NCBI GenBank assembly: GCA_023389575.1
Contig: JAEWEG010000037.1
Span: 94,214-158,213, forward strand
Direction of reading: 5' to 3'
From: Chloroflexota bacterium
GTDB taxonomy: Bacteria > Chloroflexota > Chloroflexia > Thermomicrobiales > UBA6265
DNA: 64,000 nucleotides
Position 1 is the first letter of the stretch. Each line of letters starts with the position of its first letter. Shown here one piece after another: positions 1 to 8,777 of this stretch. Below the pieces are notes generated by a model. It saw only the letters and a list, made by a program, of their open reading frames with translations. It made no database searches and had not been told where the DNA came from. A program made the translations under genes and the position numbers.

Positions 1-793
1 CGCCGAGCTCGACATTCGCGACATCGAACTCCGCTCCATCTGGGGCAAGAGCATCGTCGACCACGACGAGGCCACGGTCCGCCAGATCGAACAACTCGTC
101 TACCGGGGCAAGTTCAACGTTACCTGCATCGCCTCCCCCTTCCTCAAATGCCATATCAACGAGGAAAGCGCCGCCGCGGGCAACACCCACTCCGCCGCCG
201 AGCGATCGAAGGAAGAGCATTGGGGCATCCTCGACCGCTCACTGGAACTCTCTCGCCAGTTCGACGCGCCCATCGTCCGCGCCTTCAGTTTCTGGCGGGT
301 CGCGGACCCCCTCACCGTCCGAGACGAGGTGCTCGACGTCCTCCGCACCGCCACCGAGCACGTCAGCGCCGCGGGTAAACTGCTCGGCCTCGAAAACGAA
401 TACGCCTGCAACATCGCGACAGGCGAGGAATCCCGCTGGATCCTCGACCGCGTTCCAAACCACGCCCTCGGGCTGATCTGGGACCCGGGCAACGAGGCCG
501 CCCTCGGTTCGAACCCGTTCCCGAACGGGTACGAGCAGGTCAAGCACCGCATCCACCACATCCATCTCAAGGACCCGGTCGAAATCGCCGAAGGCACGGG
601 CTTCACTCGCATCGGCGACGGCGCCATCGACTATCTCGGCCAGTTCAAGGCCCTGGAGCGTGATGGCTACGAAGGTGTCCTCTCGCTCGAAACCCACTAC
701 AAGGTGGATGGCGAAATCGAACCCGCGACCCGAGCCTGCGCCACCGCCACCCGCGAGATCGCCTGGAAGGCCAGCCTGAAGCTGGAGGCATGA
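1..793 (+). CDS. Sugar phosphate isomerase/epimerase (TIM barrel), 5' end missing
   Basis: The reading frame is open from base 2 to the TGA at 791-793, so the gene starts left of the window; about 263 residues are visible. The sequence reads as an AP-endonuclease-2/xylose-isomerase-like TIM barrel: internal segments LENEYACNIATGEESRWILD and HHIHLKDPVE, then a C-terminal GVLSLETHYK, are the acid and histidine positions that usually bind a divalent metal in this fold. Family members isomerise or epimerise sugars, sugar phosphates or inositol derivatives in the cytoplasm. The substrate cannot be told from sequence. It may be the end of a sugar catabolism operon. The family is likely; the specific reaction is unknown. 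Confidence 0.8.
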   Translation, partial: AELDIRDIELRSIWGKSIVDHDEATVRQIEQLVYRGKFNVTCIASPFLKCHINEESAAAGNTHSAAERSKEEHWGILDRSLELSRQFDAPIVRAFSFWRVADPLTVRDEVLDVLRTATEHVSAAGKLLGLENEYACNIATGEESRWILDRVPNHALGLIWDPGNEAALGSNPFPNGYEQVKHRIHHIHLKDPVEIAEGTGFTRIGDGAIDYLGQFKALERDGYEGVLSLETHYKVDGEIEPATRACATATREIAWKASLKLEA

Positions 794-948
794 CCGATAG
801 CGATGGAACGGGCACAATCGCCCGGCCATCGCTGGTCTGGCTCCCGTTCGCCTGACACACTATCGTCATCGCCCCGGACCACGGTGTCCGGATACTCCAG
901 CGCGGGCCAGCAACCGGCTCCGCTCACCATGAAAGGAATCCCATCCGC

Positions 949-1467
949 ATGGCATTTCAGGTCAAGAAACGCGGCAAGCTCACCTACTACTACAACGGTG
1001 ATCGTCCGACCCTGTCGGCGCTGGTGACCGAGGAACAGTCCGACGGCGATCTCAAGATCTACTTCGCCGGCCTCACGGGCGGATACTCCGCCAAGGGCGT
1101 GCTCGGGCTGGACGAACTCGTCACCATGGAGCCGCTGAAGGAGATCCCGCTCGTCTTCCGCTCCTGGGAAAAATGGCTCCAGGACGCCGGCATCTGCGAG
1201 TCCCTCGCCGACATCGACTTCATCGAGGTCCACGCCTTCGGCTGCCAGCCCAAGAGCCCCAACCCACTTGTCGATCCGGCGGGATTCGCCGCCGAGCAGG
1301 CCCGGCTCCGCAAGGATTACGCCACGGCGTACTCGTCCTTCTTCGCGGACAACTATCCCGATCACGGGGTTCCATCGCGCTTCACGGTCCACCTGACCGA
1401 TGTTCCAGACACCGCCGCGTCCTACGAGTTCTATAGCGTTGGATTGTTGCAGCGCCAGCGCGCCTGA
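949..1467 (+). CDS. Hypothetical protein, 172 aa
   Basis: This frame has an ATG at 949 preceded by GAAAGGA (931-937), a good ribosome binding site. I do not recognise the family. The protein is soluble-looking, with no signal peptide or membrane segment. It is aromatic-rich at the N-terminus (KLTYYYNGDRP) and has an acidic middle (SLADIDFIEVHAFG) and a C-terminal part with FTVHLTDVP. It sits 155 bp after the isomerase and 146 bp before pyrophosphatase, probably with its own promoter. Codon use resembles its neighbours, so it looks like a resident gene. No function is proposed. Confidence 0.7.
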   Translation: MAFQVKKRGKLTYYYNGDRPTLSALVTEEQSDGDLKIYFAGLTGGYSAKGVLGLDELVTMEPLKEIPLVFRSWEKWLQDAGICESLADIDFIEVHAFGCQPKSPNPLVDPAGFAAEQARLRKDYATAYSSFFADNYPDHGVPSRFTVHLTDVPDTAASYEFYSVGLLQRQRA

Positions 1468-1613
1468 TACGCTTCCCGGTGATTTGGGACGAGGAGGGAC
1501 ACGCGCCACCGGCGGCCATCGCCGCCCTGTCGAGCGCATGGACCAATCCGCGTGCCACGTACGTCCATACAGATTGAAAATAGATCCCCATAGGAATCGG
1601 AGTCCCCAACAGC

Positions 1614-2207
1614 ATGTCACACCAGCCAGGAAGCAACCCTCAGACCGACTACGTACACCAGGAAGCGGTCGAGGTCGCGGTCGAGTCGCACGAAGGAAAC
1701 GTGCTGGCCTTCATCGAAATCCCTCGCGGCTCCCGCAACAAGTACGAGTACGACGAAGAGCACGGTGTTTTCCGGCTGGACCGAGTCCTCTATTCCTCCG
1801 TCCACTACCCCACCGATTACGGCTTCATTCCGGATACACTGGCCGAGGACGGCGATCACCTGGACATCCTTGTTCTCGTCCAGGAGCCCACCTTCCCCGG
1901 CTGCCTCATCGAAACCCGCCCGCTCGGCGGTCTCGACATGGCCGACGAGAAGGGTCCCGACTTCAAGGTCCTCGCCGTTCCCGTCGACGACCCGCGCTAT
2001 GCCCACGTGCAGTCGCTGGAGCAGCTTGGCGACCACTGGCTCCGCGAAATCGAAACCTTCTTCGACACCTACAAGCTGCTCGAACCCAAGCAGACCGAAG
2101 TCCTTGGTTGGCACGACGAGGCCAAGGCGCGAGAGATGATCGCCACCTGCCGCCGTCGCTATCACGCGAGCCCCGACGCCGAGAAGATCGAGAACACTGG
2201 CTCCTGA
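1614..2207 (+). CDS. ppa: Inorganic pyrophosphatase (family I)
   Basis: A 197-residue soluble pyrophosphatase that hydrolyses PPi to two phosphates in the cytoplasm, pulling biosynthetic reactions forward. Visible family I features: IEIPRGSRNKYEYD (residues 35-47), LYSSVHYPTDYGFIP (59-73) and the Asp-rich metal site DGDHLDILVL (79-88). In the usual signature the residue after the second Asp of this motif is Pro or Glu; here it is His (H82). The metal-binding Asps (D79, D81, D84) are kept. Length is slightly above the typical 165-180 residues because of an N-terminal extension of about 20 residues. The ATG at 1614 follows a weak GGAG-like site. Confidence 0.93.
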   Translation: MSHQPGSNPQTDYVHQEAVEVAVESHEGNVLAFIEIPRGSRNKYEYDEEHGVFRLDRVLYSSVHYPTDYGFIPDTLAEDGDHLDILVLVQEPTFPGCLIETRPLGGLDMADEKGPDFKVLAVPVDDPRYAHVQSLEQLGDHWLREIETFFDTYKLLEPKQTEVLGWHDEAKAREMIATCRRRYHASPDAEKIENTGS

Positions 2208-2223
2208 TCGACCGCGCCCGAAG

Positions 2224-2252
2224 TTGGAACGGGCGGTGGCCGATGCTATACT
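2224..2252 (+). promoter_or_regulatory. Promoter for the DUF1684 gene, extended -10
   Basis: The -35 element TTGGAA (2224-2229), a 17-bp spacer ending in TGC, and the -10 element TATACT (2247-2252) form a convincing sigma-A type extended -10 promoter about 70 bp upstream of the ATG at 2321. An AT-rich inverted repeat, ATACTT (2248-2253) and AAGTAT (2263-2268) with a 9-bp gap, covers the -10 and predicted start site and could be a repressor operator. Confidence 0.6.
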
Positions 2253-2320
2253 TACTTTTGTAAAGTATTGACACCGCCCGACTTGGAATCGCTCCATGGG
2301 CAGAAAGGCAGGTCCTCCAG

Positions 2321-2875
2321 ATGACCACCGGCACAAAACTCGAAGGCTTCCGCCAACGGAAGGACACCTTTTTCAAGACCCACGCGCAGTCACCGTTGAG
2401 CGACGCGCAGAAGGCCGTCTTCGAGCAACTTAACTATTTCCCCGAGAATCCCGACCTCGCGATGCAGCTCGATATCGACACCAGTGGCGACGGCATTGGC
2501 GAGATCGTCACCATCGGCACCGTCAATGGCGATGCCAAGCAGTACGCTCGCATCGGTCGCGTTCACTTCGAGGTCGATGGCCAGCCGACCACCCTTTCGG
2601 TGTTCCGGGAGCAGGTGCGCGGCCATCTCTTCATTCCTTTCCGCGACCTCACGTCTGGAACGGAAACCTACGAGGTCGGCCGTTACGTCGAGCCCAAGCT
2701 GCTGCCAGATGGCCGCCTGAACCTGGACCTCAACCTGGCGTATAACCCGTACTGCGCCTACAACACCGGATGGGCTTGCCCCATCCCGCCGTTCGAGAAC
2801 ATGCTGAAGGTCGCGATTCGCGCCGGGGAGACACTTCCTAACCTTCCCGCCGACGAGCGGCCGCCCCAGGGTTAG
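2321..2875 (+). CDS. DUF1684 family protein
   Basis: A 184-residue protein with the DUF1684 pattern: FIPFRDLTSGTETYEVGRYVE, then LDLNLAYNPYCAYN and CPIPPFENMLKVAIRAGE near the C-terminus. The family is widespread in bacteria but has no established biochemical role. The segment ending in NPYCAYN...CPIPP is its most conserved part. There is no signal peptide or membrane helix. It is preceded by its own promoter (2224-2252) with a possible operator and followed by a strong terminator (2895-2931), so it appears monocistronic. The start is at the ATG at 2321; upstream GGCAGGTCC is a modest ribosome binding site. Confidence 0.8.
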   Translation: MTTGTKLEGFRQRKDTFFKTHAQSPLSDAQKAVFEQLNYFPENPDLAMQLDIDTSGDGIGEIVTIGTVNGDAKQYARIGRVHFEVDGQPTTLSVFREQVRGHLFIPFRDLTSGTETYEVGRYVEPKLLPDGRLNLDLNLAYNPYCAYNTGWACPIPPFENMLKVAIRAGETLPNLPADERPPQG

Positions 2876-2894
2876 TCGCCCATCAAGGAATACG

Positions 2895-2931
2895 AAAGAG
2901 CGAGAGGCCCATTGAGGGCCTCTCGCTCTTT
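2895..2931 (+). terminator. Hairpin terminator after DUF1684 gene
   Basis: A perfect 16-bp stem (2895-2910 with 2916-2931) and a 5-base loop ATTGA, with A-run and T-run flanks, lies 20 bp after the stop codon at 2875. The facing gene ends at 2954, so it can serve both strands. Confidence 0.9.
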
Positions 2932-2953
2932 ATGTTTCCACGCATTCATACGA

Positions 2954-3355
2954 TCAGGCGACGAGCTGGGCAACCATCCATTCGCCGAAGCCGCCGCACA
3001 TGCGCTCGGCTTCGTTCGCATCGATGGCGCCATTCACCATCACGCGACTCAGCAGCCGGCCCAGCGCCTCGCGCGGCCAACGGTACTGAGCCTGCTTCAC
3101 GATCGAGAACTGGCAATTCTGGGTATCGAACTCGAGTTCGGCCAGTACCCACGAAGCAGCCTCTTCGGCCACCAGGTAAAGGGTCGTACCCGACTGCACC
3201 ACGAAGGGGAGGCGATCTCGGCGTGCCTTCCTGTCAGCCGCGACGGGGGTGTCACCGCCAAGCGTTGGGCCGATCAGGGTCGTGCAATCCACTCGTACCT
3301 GTTCGAGGCGACAGTGGGAATCATCGGGGAGGGCGGGGTTTCCGGCATCGGTCAT
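2954..3355 (-). CDS. Hypothetical protein, 133 aa
   Basis: This minus-strand frame reads from an ATG at 3355. The protein is soluble with no signal peptide; it has a central beta-rich part (TLYLVAEEAASWVLAELEFD) and a C-terminal helical part containing RMCGGFGEWMVAQLVA. I do not recognise a family with confidence. It faces the DUF1684 gene and shares the terminator hairpin, and it diverges from the alpha-mannosidase gene at 3635. A long plus-strand open frame runs opposite it, but the family similarity of that frame starts only at 3635, so the minus-strand gene is the better call here. Confidence 0.55.
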   Translation of the reverse strand: MTDAGNPALPDDSHCRLEQVRVDCTTLIGPTLGGDTPVAADRKARRDRLPFVVQSGTTLYLVAEEAASWVLAELEFDTQNCQFSIVKQAQYRWPREALGRLLSRVMVNGAIDANEAERMCGGFGEWMVAQLVA

Positions 3356-3557
3356 GGTCAGGCATCCTGTTCCACCTGCGCGGATGTGCTGTCAAATATC
3401 ACGTACCAAGCATCACGGGCATTCCGATCGTACCCGCGACACCGTGACATCATTGTCAACAGCTTTACTGAAAAGGCTAACACCCCAACCCACTACAAAC
3501 AAGGAAGTGCTAGACCTCTCGGAAGCTCTTTTGGGCTGGTTTGGAGACCAAGCCCAT

Positions 3558-3586
3558 TGTCTTGCGAAGAGCCCTGTGCTACACGG
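3558..3586 (+). promoter_or_regulatory. Putative promoter for GH38 gene (3635)
   Basis: TTGTCT (3558-3563), a 17-bp spacer ending TGC, and TACACG (3581-3586) give a weak -35 and an extended -10. The predicted start lies about 40 bp before the ATG at 3635. The 279-bp space 3356-3634 holds this divergent promoter region and nothing else recognisable. Confidence 0.35.
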
Positions 3587-3634
3587 GACCAACGTTTTGC
3601 CAACCAGTCCGTCATATCCACGAACGAGGTGTCC

Positions 3635-6600
3635 ATGCCTTCCGAAGATCCCAATCCTCTACCGTCCTCCAGCGTCATCGGCCATCGCCGTGAACTGATC
3701 GCCAACACCACCGGACAACAGGTACACCTCCCCGGTCTCACGCTCCACCTGGCCAATGTCCCACTCTTTCAGCAATCACCCGGTGGAATGCTCCAGGCCG
3801 TTCGGGTCCGCGCGGAATCGGAGCAGCCAGTCGCGGAAATCACCGTCTCGCTGAGCAACGGCGGTGGCCCGGCAGCGGAACTCGTGCTTCCCGCGAATCC
3901 GATTGAAACCAGATTTATCCTCGTCCCCGAGGTCACATCGAATACGACATTCCAGCTCTCCGTCCAACGCGGCGACGCCGTCATCCACGAAGGCGCTTTC
4001 GAGGTCGAGACGCAGCGGAAATGGACCATCCATCTGGTCCACCACTCCCATTACGACATCGGCTACACCGATCCCCAGGCCACGGTCCTGCACGAACAAC
4101 TCGCCTACATCGACACCGCCCTCGAACTCGCCGCCCACACCGCCGATTGGCCAGAGGAGGTCCAGTTCCGCTGGAGCATCGAGGTCACCTGGCCGCTCAA
4201 ACACTGGCTCCGCACCCGCCCCGCCAGTTCCCGCCAGGAGCTTGTCCGCCTGGTCAAGGCCGGCAACATCGAGATCAACGCCCTTCCATTCAGCATGCAC
4301 ACCGAGGCGTACTCCTTCGACGAACTCGCGCGCCAGCTCGAATTCGTCGCCGAACTCCGCGAAGACCTCGGCGTCGACATCACCACGGCCATGCAAACCG
4401 ACGTTCCCGGCGCGACCATTGGACTCGCCACGCTCCTCACCGACGCCGGCATCAAGCTCCTTTCCGTGGCGCACAACTACGCGGGACGATCGATCCCACA
4501 TCTTCTCGACGGGCAGGACCTCACTCGGCCGTTCTACTGGCGGGCGCCCAACGGCGAACGCCTGATGATCTGGTACACCGATTCGCTGAACGGCTCGGCC
4601 TATATGGAAGCAATCCAGATCGGCTTCGGCGATGGCTACGAAGAGGTTCTGCTCAGCCTTCCCGAGTACCTCAACGCGCTCAGCCAGCGGAACTACCCCT
4701 ATGGGCGCGGTGACACATGGATTCAGGGCCAGGTTCGCCACATTGAGGAAATACGTCCCGGCTACCCACACGACCTGCTGCACCTCCGGGTTCAGGGCGC
4801 CCACGGCGACAACGCCCCGTCCACCCTGCTGCCAGCCACCATCGCTCGCGATTGGAACGACACATGGGCCTGGCCGAAGCTCGTCACGTCCACCAACAGC
4901 CAGTTCCACGCCGAGGCCGAGCGCCGACTCGGTGACAAGCTGGAGACCTTCTCCGGCGACTGGACCGACTGGTGGGCGGACGGTATCGGCTCCAGCGCCG
5001 CGATGATGGCGACGAATCGCGAGTCCCAGGCCAACATCCGCACCGCCCAGGTCACCACGGCCCTCGCCAGCGTGCTCGAAGCCGATCCCGGCCCCGACAT
5101 CGAGCCGGCGGTTCGCGCCGCCTACGAGGACATGGCGCTCTTCGACGAGCACACCTGGGGAGCTGGCAATCCCTGGACCGCCGACCTCGAACGCTTCGAT
5201 TCCGGCGAACGCCAGTGGATCCGGAAGGCGTCCTTCGCCCTTTCCGCCGAGGAACGGACGAAGCTCCTGCTCCAGGGCGGCATCCACCGTCTGGAGCAGA
5301 CCCTTTCCGCGACAACCGCGGGGACTCAAGCGCCATCGATCCTGGCGCTCAACCCGAACTCCTGGACCCGAACCGACCTCGTCCGGATGCTGGTTCCGCC
5401 GCACGTTTGGCCCGGACCGGGCGCGCGCCTGGTGGAATCCGGCTCCGGCGATTCCGTCCCATTCGTGGTCGAGCCCCAGCAGCACGACCGCCATCGCTCA
5501 CACGGCGTTTGGATCACGTTCCTCGCTCGAGATGTCTCGCCGCTGGGATACATTCGCTACAGCCTGGAGCCGGGCTCGGCGACCGCAAGCGACTCCTCCC
5601 GTGACCCCAATCCACCTTCAACCATCGCCAACGACCACTTCGCGGTGGAACTCGACCTGGTTCGAGGGGCAATCGGAAGCATCACCGACCGCGCCACCAA
5701 GCGCGAACTGGTCGATACAACCGCGCCATTCGCCTTCAACGCCTACATCCACGATCGCTATGCGTCCGGTCAGGGCTTCAACCATCTCTCCAGCCGGATA
5801 GGTCACTCGGAACCGTGGCTGCTCGGCGCTCGCGGCACCGGTCAGTACGGGCACGTCATCAGCACGGAGTCGAACGAGGTATTCGAGCGGACCATCATGC
5901 GGTTCTCGGCGCAGGGCGCGGAGTTCGTCGAAACCACCGTCACGCTCCCTCATGGAGCGCCACGGCTACACATCGCCAATCGGCTGCGAAAGCCTTCGAC
6001 CATGGAGAAGGAAAGTGTCTACTTCGCCTTCCCCGTCGCGGGAGATAACCCGCGCTGGACGTTCGAGATCACCGGTGGCACCGCTGGTCCCGATTCACCC
6101 CATGTGCCAGGTTCAGCCCACTATTTCCGGGCCATGCGCCACTGGGCCACGGTCGACACCGGCGACGGCCGCGTCGCCTGGGCCACCCGCCAGGCTCCAC
6201 TGATCCAGCTCGGCAACATCCACCTGCCCTATGCGCCGTTCGCCAGGACGATTGCGGACCACATCGCCACGAACAACACCCTTTACTCGTGGGCGCTGAA
6301 CAACATTTGGGATACCAATTTTCCTGCTCAACAAGGAGGGGAACTCCGCTTCGACTACACCATCGCGGTCGGCGACGGTGACGGCGATGCACTCGGCCGC
6401 GACACGGGAGCCAGCGCCGCGCAGCCGCTCGTCGGTCTCCGCGCCCACGGCTCGTCAGGCGCAAGCGAGGCCGACCGCGGCAGCTTCGTCGAAATCGACG
6501 ACCCGGCCGTAGAAATTACTCATCTCTCCACCGGCCCAAACCAAGAACTGATCGTCCACCTCCAATCGCACGCGCCAGATCCGAGGGAGGTACGACTCAC

Positions 6601-6748
6601 GGCTCACGTTGGGCGAATCGCGTCAGCCTCGATCGCTCGCTCCATCGGCACGCCGTATGCGGACATCGACGTTCGCGAGAACAGCGTCTCCGCGACCATC
6701 CGACCCGGCGAACTCCGCCGCGTCTTCCTGGTGTTGGCGGAAAGCTGA
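3635..6748 (+). CDS. Alpha-mannosidase-like glycoside hydrolase, GH38 type
   Basis: A large (1037 aa) GH38-type protein predicted to cleave alpha-mannosides or a related alpha-glycoside. Residues 1-130 form a beta-rich N-terminal region. The GH38 catalytic core follows: HSHYDIGYTDP carries the Zn ligands H139 and D141, and TAMQTDVPGATIG carries D256 at the nucleophile position, although this context differs from the usual W-x-x-D-x-F-G. From about residue 650 come beta domains typical of GH38 C-terminal regions. No signal peptide is seen, so it is probably cytoplasmic. The frame is open further upstream to 2912, but the ATG at 3635 has GAGGTG (3625-3630) and starts the plausible sequence. It ends at a large hairpin. 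Specificity is unproven. Confidence 0.8.
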   Translation: MPSEDPNPLPSSSVIGHRRELIANTTGQQVHLPGLTLHLANVPLFQQSPGGMLQAVRVRAESEQPVAEITVSLSNGGGPAAELVLPANPIETRFILVPEVTSNTTFQLSVQRGDAVIHEGAFEVETQRKWTIHLVHHSHYDIGYTDPQATVLHEQLAYIDTALELAAHTADWPEEVQFRWSIEVTWPLKHWLRTRPASSRQELVRLVKAGNIEINALPFSMHTEAYSFDELARQLEFVAELREDLGVDITTAMQTDVPGATIGLATLLTDAGIKLLSVAHNYAGRSIPHLLDGQDLTRPFYWRAPNGERLMIWYTDSLNGSAYMEAIQIGFGDGYEEVLLSLPEYLNALSQRNYPYGRGDTWIQGQVRHIEEIRPGYPHDLLHLRVQGAHGDNAPSTLLPATIARDWNDTWAWPKLVTSTNSQFHAEAERRLGDKLETFSGDWTDWWADGIGSSAAMMATNRESQANIRTAQVTTALASVLEADPGPDIEPAVRAAYEDMALFDEHTWGAGNPWTADLERFDSGERQWIRKASFALSAEERTKLLLQGGIHRLEQTLSATTAGTQAPSILALNPNSWTRTDLVRMLVPPHVWPGPGARLVESGSGDSVPFVVEPQQHDRHRSHGVWITFLARDVSPLGYIRYSLEPGSATASDSSRDPNPPSTIANDHFAVELDLVRGAIGSITDRATKRELVDTTAPFAFNAYIHDRYASGQGFNHLSSRIGHSEPWLLGARGTGQYGHVISTESNEVFERTIMRFSAQGAEFVETTVTLPHGAPRLHIANRLRKPSTMEKESVYFAFPVAGDNPRWTFEITGGTAGPDSPHVPGSAHYFRAMRHWATVDTGDGRVAWATRQAPLIQLGNIHLPYAPFARTIADHIATNNTLYSWALNNIWDTNFPAQQGGELRFDYTIAVGDGDGDALGRDTGASAAQPLVGLRAHGSSGASEADRGSFVEIDDPAVEITHLSTGPNQELIVHLQSHAPDPREVRLTAHVGRIASASIARSIGTPYADIDVRENSVSATIRPGELRRVFLVLAES

Positions 6749-6783
6749 CGCCGCAAACACGTCACCTGTTTGGAGGAGAGAAG

Positions 6784-6823
6784 TCGTGTCCTCCCTTGGC
6801 GTGATCGCCAAGGGAGGACACGA
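6784..6823. terminator. Bidirectional hairpin between GH38 gene and SDR gene
   Basis: A perfect 18-bp stem (6784-6801 with 6806-6823) with loop TGAT lies between two convergent genes (stops at 6748 and 6920). Further A-T pairs and one G-T pair extend it outward. It has only a short T-run on the plus side. Confidence 0.8.
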
Positions 6824-6919
6824 TTTCGGAGCTACGGCTCCCCGCGGCGGAGAACGAATCACTCGATTCACCGCGCGGCCGGAGTCAGTAGCCGCCAACG
6901 CATTCGCGGGCCGCGACCC

Positions 6920-7723
6920 CTACGACTCCGGCAACACCACGCCCAGCGCCGCCATCATCCCGCCATCGACCTTGAACTCCGCGCCGGTGATGAACGACGC
7001 CTTTGGGCCAGCAAGGAACGCCACCATCTCGGCGACCTCCTCGGCCCGCCCCACGCGCCCGATCGGATGCATCTGGCCCCAGTCATCCACCAGCGCGTCC
7101 ACCGTCGAGTCGCCCTTGAACAGGTCAGCGGCGTCGCGCAGCAGGGGTGTATCGATCGAAGCCGGGAGCACGATGTTCGCCCTGATGCCCTCGGGCGCAT
7201 AGTCGACCGCGATCGTCCTGGTCAGGCTGATGTTGGCGGCCTTGCTCGTGCTGTAGGCGGCCACGCTCGTCTGCGTCGCCAGTCCCTGCACCGAACCCAC
7301 GTTCACGATGGCGCCACCGCCGCGCTTTCGCATCTCGGGAATCGCATGCCTCGCGGTGAGGTACATCGACTTCACGTTGACGTTCATCACCTCGTCCCAG
7401 AGGTCCTCGCTGGTCTCCTCCACCGTCCCGTAGCGCTGGATGCCCTGGCTGTTCACCAGGACGTCGATACCGCCGAACTCCTCGGCGACAGTCCGCATCA
7501 CGCGCTGAACATCGGCCTCAACCGAGACATCCGCCTCGATCCCGATCGCGGTGCCGCCCGCGTCGCGGATCGCGGCCACGGTCTCGTCCACTGGCCCGGA
7601 ACGCCTCGCAACCACGGCCACCTTCGCGCCACCGGCCGCCAGCCTCAGCGCCGAGGCTCGGCCAATGCCGGTTGAACCGCCACACACCACCGCCACCAAT
7701 CCCGCCAGGTCCTGGTCAGTCAT
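6920..7723 (-). CDS. SDR family NAD(P)-dependent oxidoreductase
   Basis: A classical short-chain dehydrogenase of 267 residues. The nucleotide-binding turn is CGGSTGIG (14-21), followed by the NSQG motif (91-94), the catalytic S144, and Y157-x-x-x-K161 in AAYSTSK. It probably oxidises or reduces a sugar alcohol, sugar acid or similar alcohol with NAD(P); the substrate is not readable. It starts 3 bp after the stop of the DUF4432 gene (7727) and is probably co-transcribed with it and the lipoprotein gene. Neighbouring mutarotase-like and mannosidase genes suggest a carbohydrate substrate. Confidence 0.9.
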   Translation of the reverse strand: MTDQDLAGLVAVVCGGSTGIGRASALRLAAGGAKVAVVARRSGPVDETVAAIRDAGGTAIGIEADVSVEADVQRVMRTVAEEFGGIDVLVNSQGIQRYGTVEETSEDLWDEVMNVNVKSMYLTARHAIPEMRKRGGGAIVNVGSVQGLATQTSVAAYSTSKAANISLTRTIAVDYAPEGIRANIVLPASIDTPLLRDAADLFKGDSTVDALVDDWGQMHPIGRVGRAEEVAEMVAFLAGPKASFITGAEFKVDGGMMAALGVVLPES

Positions 7724-7726
7724 CGG

Positions 7727-8764
7727 TCACTCCTCGATCACGCTGGCCTTGAGCCACATCGTCCGGGTCTCGCCCGCCTCCAGCAGCATGGCGCTCCCGT
7801 TCGCCACGGCATCGGGCAGGCCATTGGTGGGGTAGCTCGAACCGGGCTCCAGGCCGATGTTGTAATTCCTGCCGTACCACGGATAGCCCTTCGACGCCCC
7901 GAACTCCTGCCAGTACCACAGGTACGGCATCGTCCCGGCATCCCACTCCACGCGCATCCCCAGATCCCGCGCCGGCCTCCTGATCTCGTACCAGGCCGCC
8001 TCACCGGGGAAATCGGTAAGGTAGAACAACTCGCTTGGCGAATCCTTCCCGGGCACCACCGAAAAATCGGTCTCGTTCCCCGCGGGATCGATGCCCACCG
8101 GCCAGGCGAATGGATCGGCCGATCCCACCCGACGGACATCGCCGAGGGAATCGGCATGCGGAATCGCCCGCACGCCATCCGGCACGGAGATCACCGCGCC
8201 CGGCTCCAGGAAGGGCTGTCCATACGCGATATGATGCCCCCACATCGCATCGAACGGCACCGGCCCATCGTTGGTCAGCACCTCATCGAACCTCACCGCC
8301 GCCTCGCCCGAAGCCAAACGCACCACGCGCTCCAGCCGGCACGGGGTCTTCACCCCACGAACGCTGAACCGCACCGCCACGGCCTGCTCGGTGTCCTCGA
8401 CGATTTCCACGTCCCACGGAAGCGACGACACCTCACCATGCTGGCCGTACTGCGCCCCGGCCCAGGTGGCGGCTTCGCCCGCGTTCGGGAAAATCTCCTG
8501 CCACCCGCCCGGATAGAAGTCGATGAAGGTCGCCAGCGAATCCGGCGACGTGGAATGCAGGGCGAGCGGATTCCGAATTCCCGCTCCGGTCAACCAGGCG
8601 AAGTCCATGTCGCGCGACTTGAGGTTGAACTCAACGAGATCGGCCCCCTTTCCCGCCAGGAAACTCAACCGAACGCGTTCGTTCTCCAGCACGATCGTCC
8701 GGAGCCCGTACAACTCCGTCTCGTGAATCCTGCAACCCCAGTTCCGCTGTCGCCGGTGAATCAT
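7727..8764 (-). CDS. DUF4432 / aldose 1-epimerase-like protein
   Basis: A 345-residue galactose-mutarotase-fold protein. Visible segments include TFIDFYPGGWQEIFPNAG, FDAMWGHHIAYGQPFL (a His pair as in aldose epimerase active sites) and WYWQEFGASKGYPWYGRNYNIGLEPG near the C-terminus. DUF4432 proteins are mutarotase-like and bind a sugar or sugar acid; the exact reaction is not established. It lies 13 bp after the lipoprotein gene and 3 bp before the SDR gene, so it is in a three-gene operon. It starts at the ATG at 8764, with no signal peptide. Confidence 0.8.
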   Translation of the reverse strand: MIHRRQRNWGCRIHETELYGLRTIVLENERVRLSFLAGKGADLVEFNLKSRDMDFAWLTGAGIRNPLALHSTSPDSLATFIDFYPGGWQEIFPNAGEAATWAGAQYGQHGEVSSLPWDVEIVEDTEQAVAVRFSVRGVKTPCRLERVVRLASGEAAVRFDEVLTNDGPVPFDAMWGHHIAYGQPFLEPGAVISVPDGVRAIPHADSLGDVRRVGSADPFAWPVGIDPAGNETDFSVVPGKDSPSELFYLTDFPGEAAWYEIRRPARDLGMRVEWDAGTMPYLWYWQEFGASKGYPWYGRNYNIGLEPGSSYPTNGLPDAVANGSAMLLEAGETRTMWLKASVIEE

Positions 8765-8777
8765 GGCCGTCCCCCAA

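Noticed and set aside
2268..2273. Second perfect TTGACA, downstream of the DUF1684 promoter
   Set aside because: The expected -10 position reads GCTCCA, so no promoter is called.
2912..3634. Upstream extension of the GH38 reading frame (start at 2912)
   Set aside because: It lies antisense to a likely minus-strand gene, contains low-quality sequence, and the ATG at 3635 has a good ribosome binding site and starts the family-like part.
3776..5494. Long minus-strand open frame (572 aa) inside the GH38 gene
   Set aside because: It is the antisense shadow of a GC-rich gene; its sequence is low in diversity with no domain.
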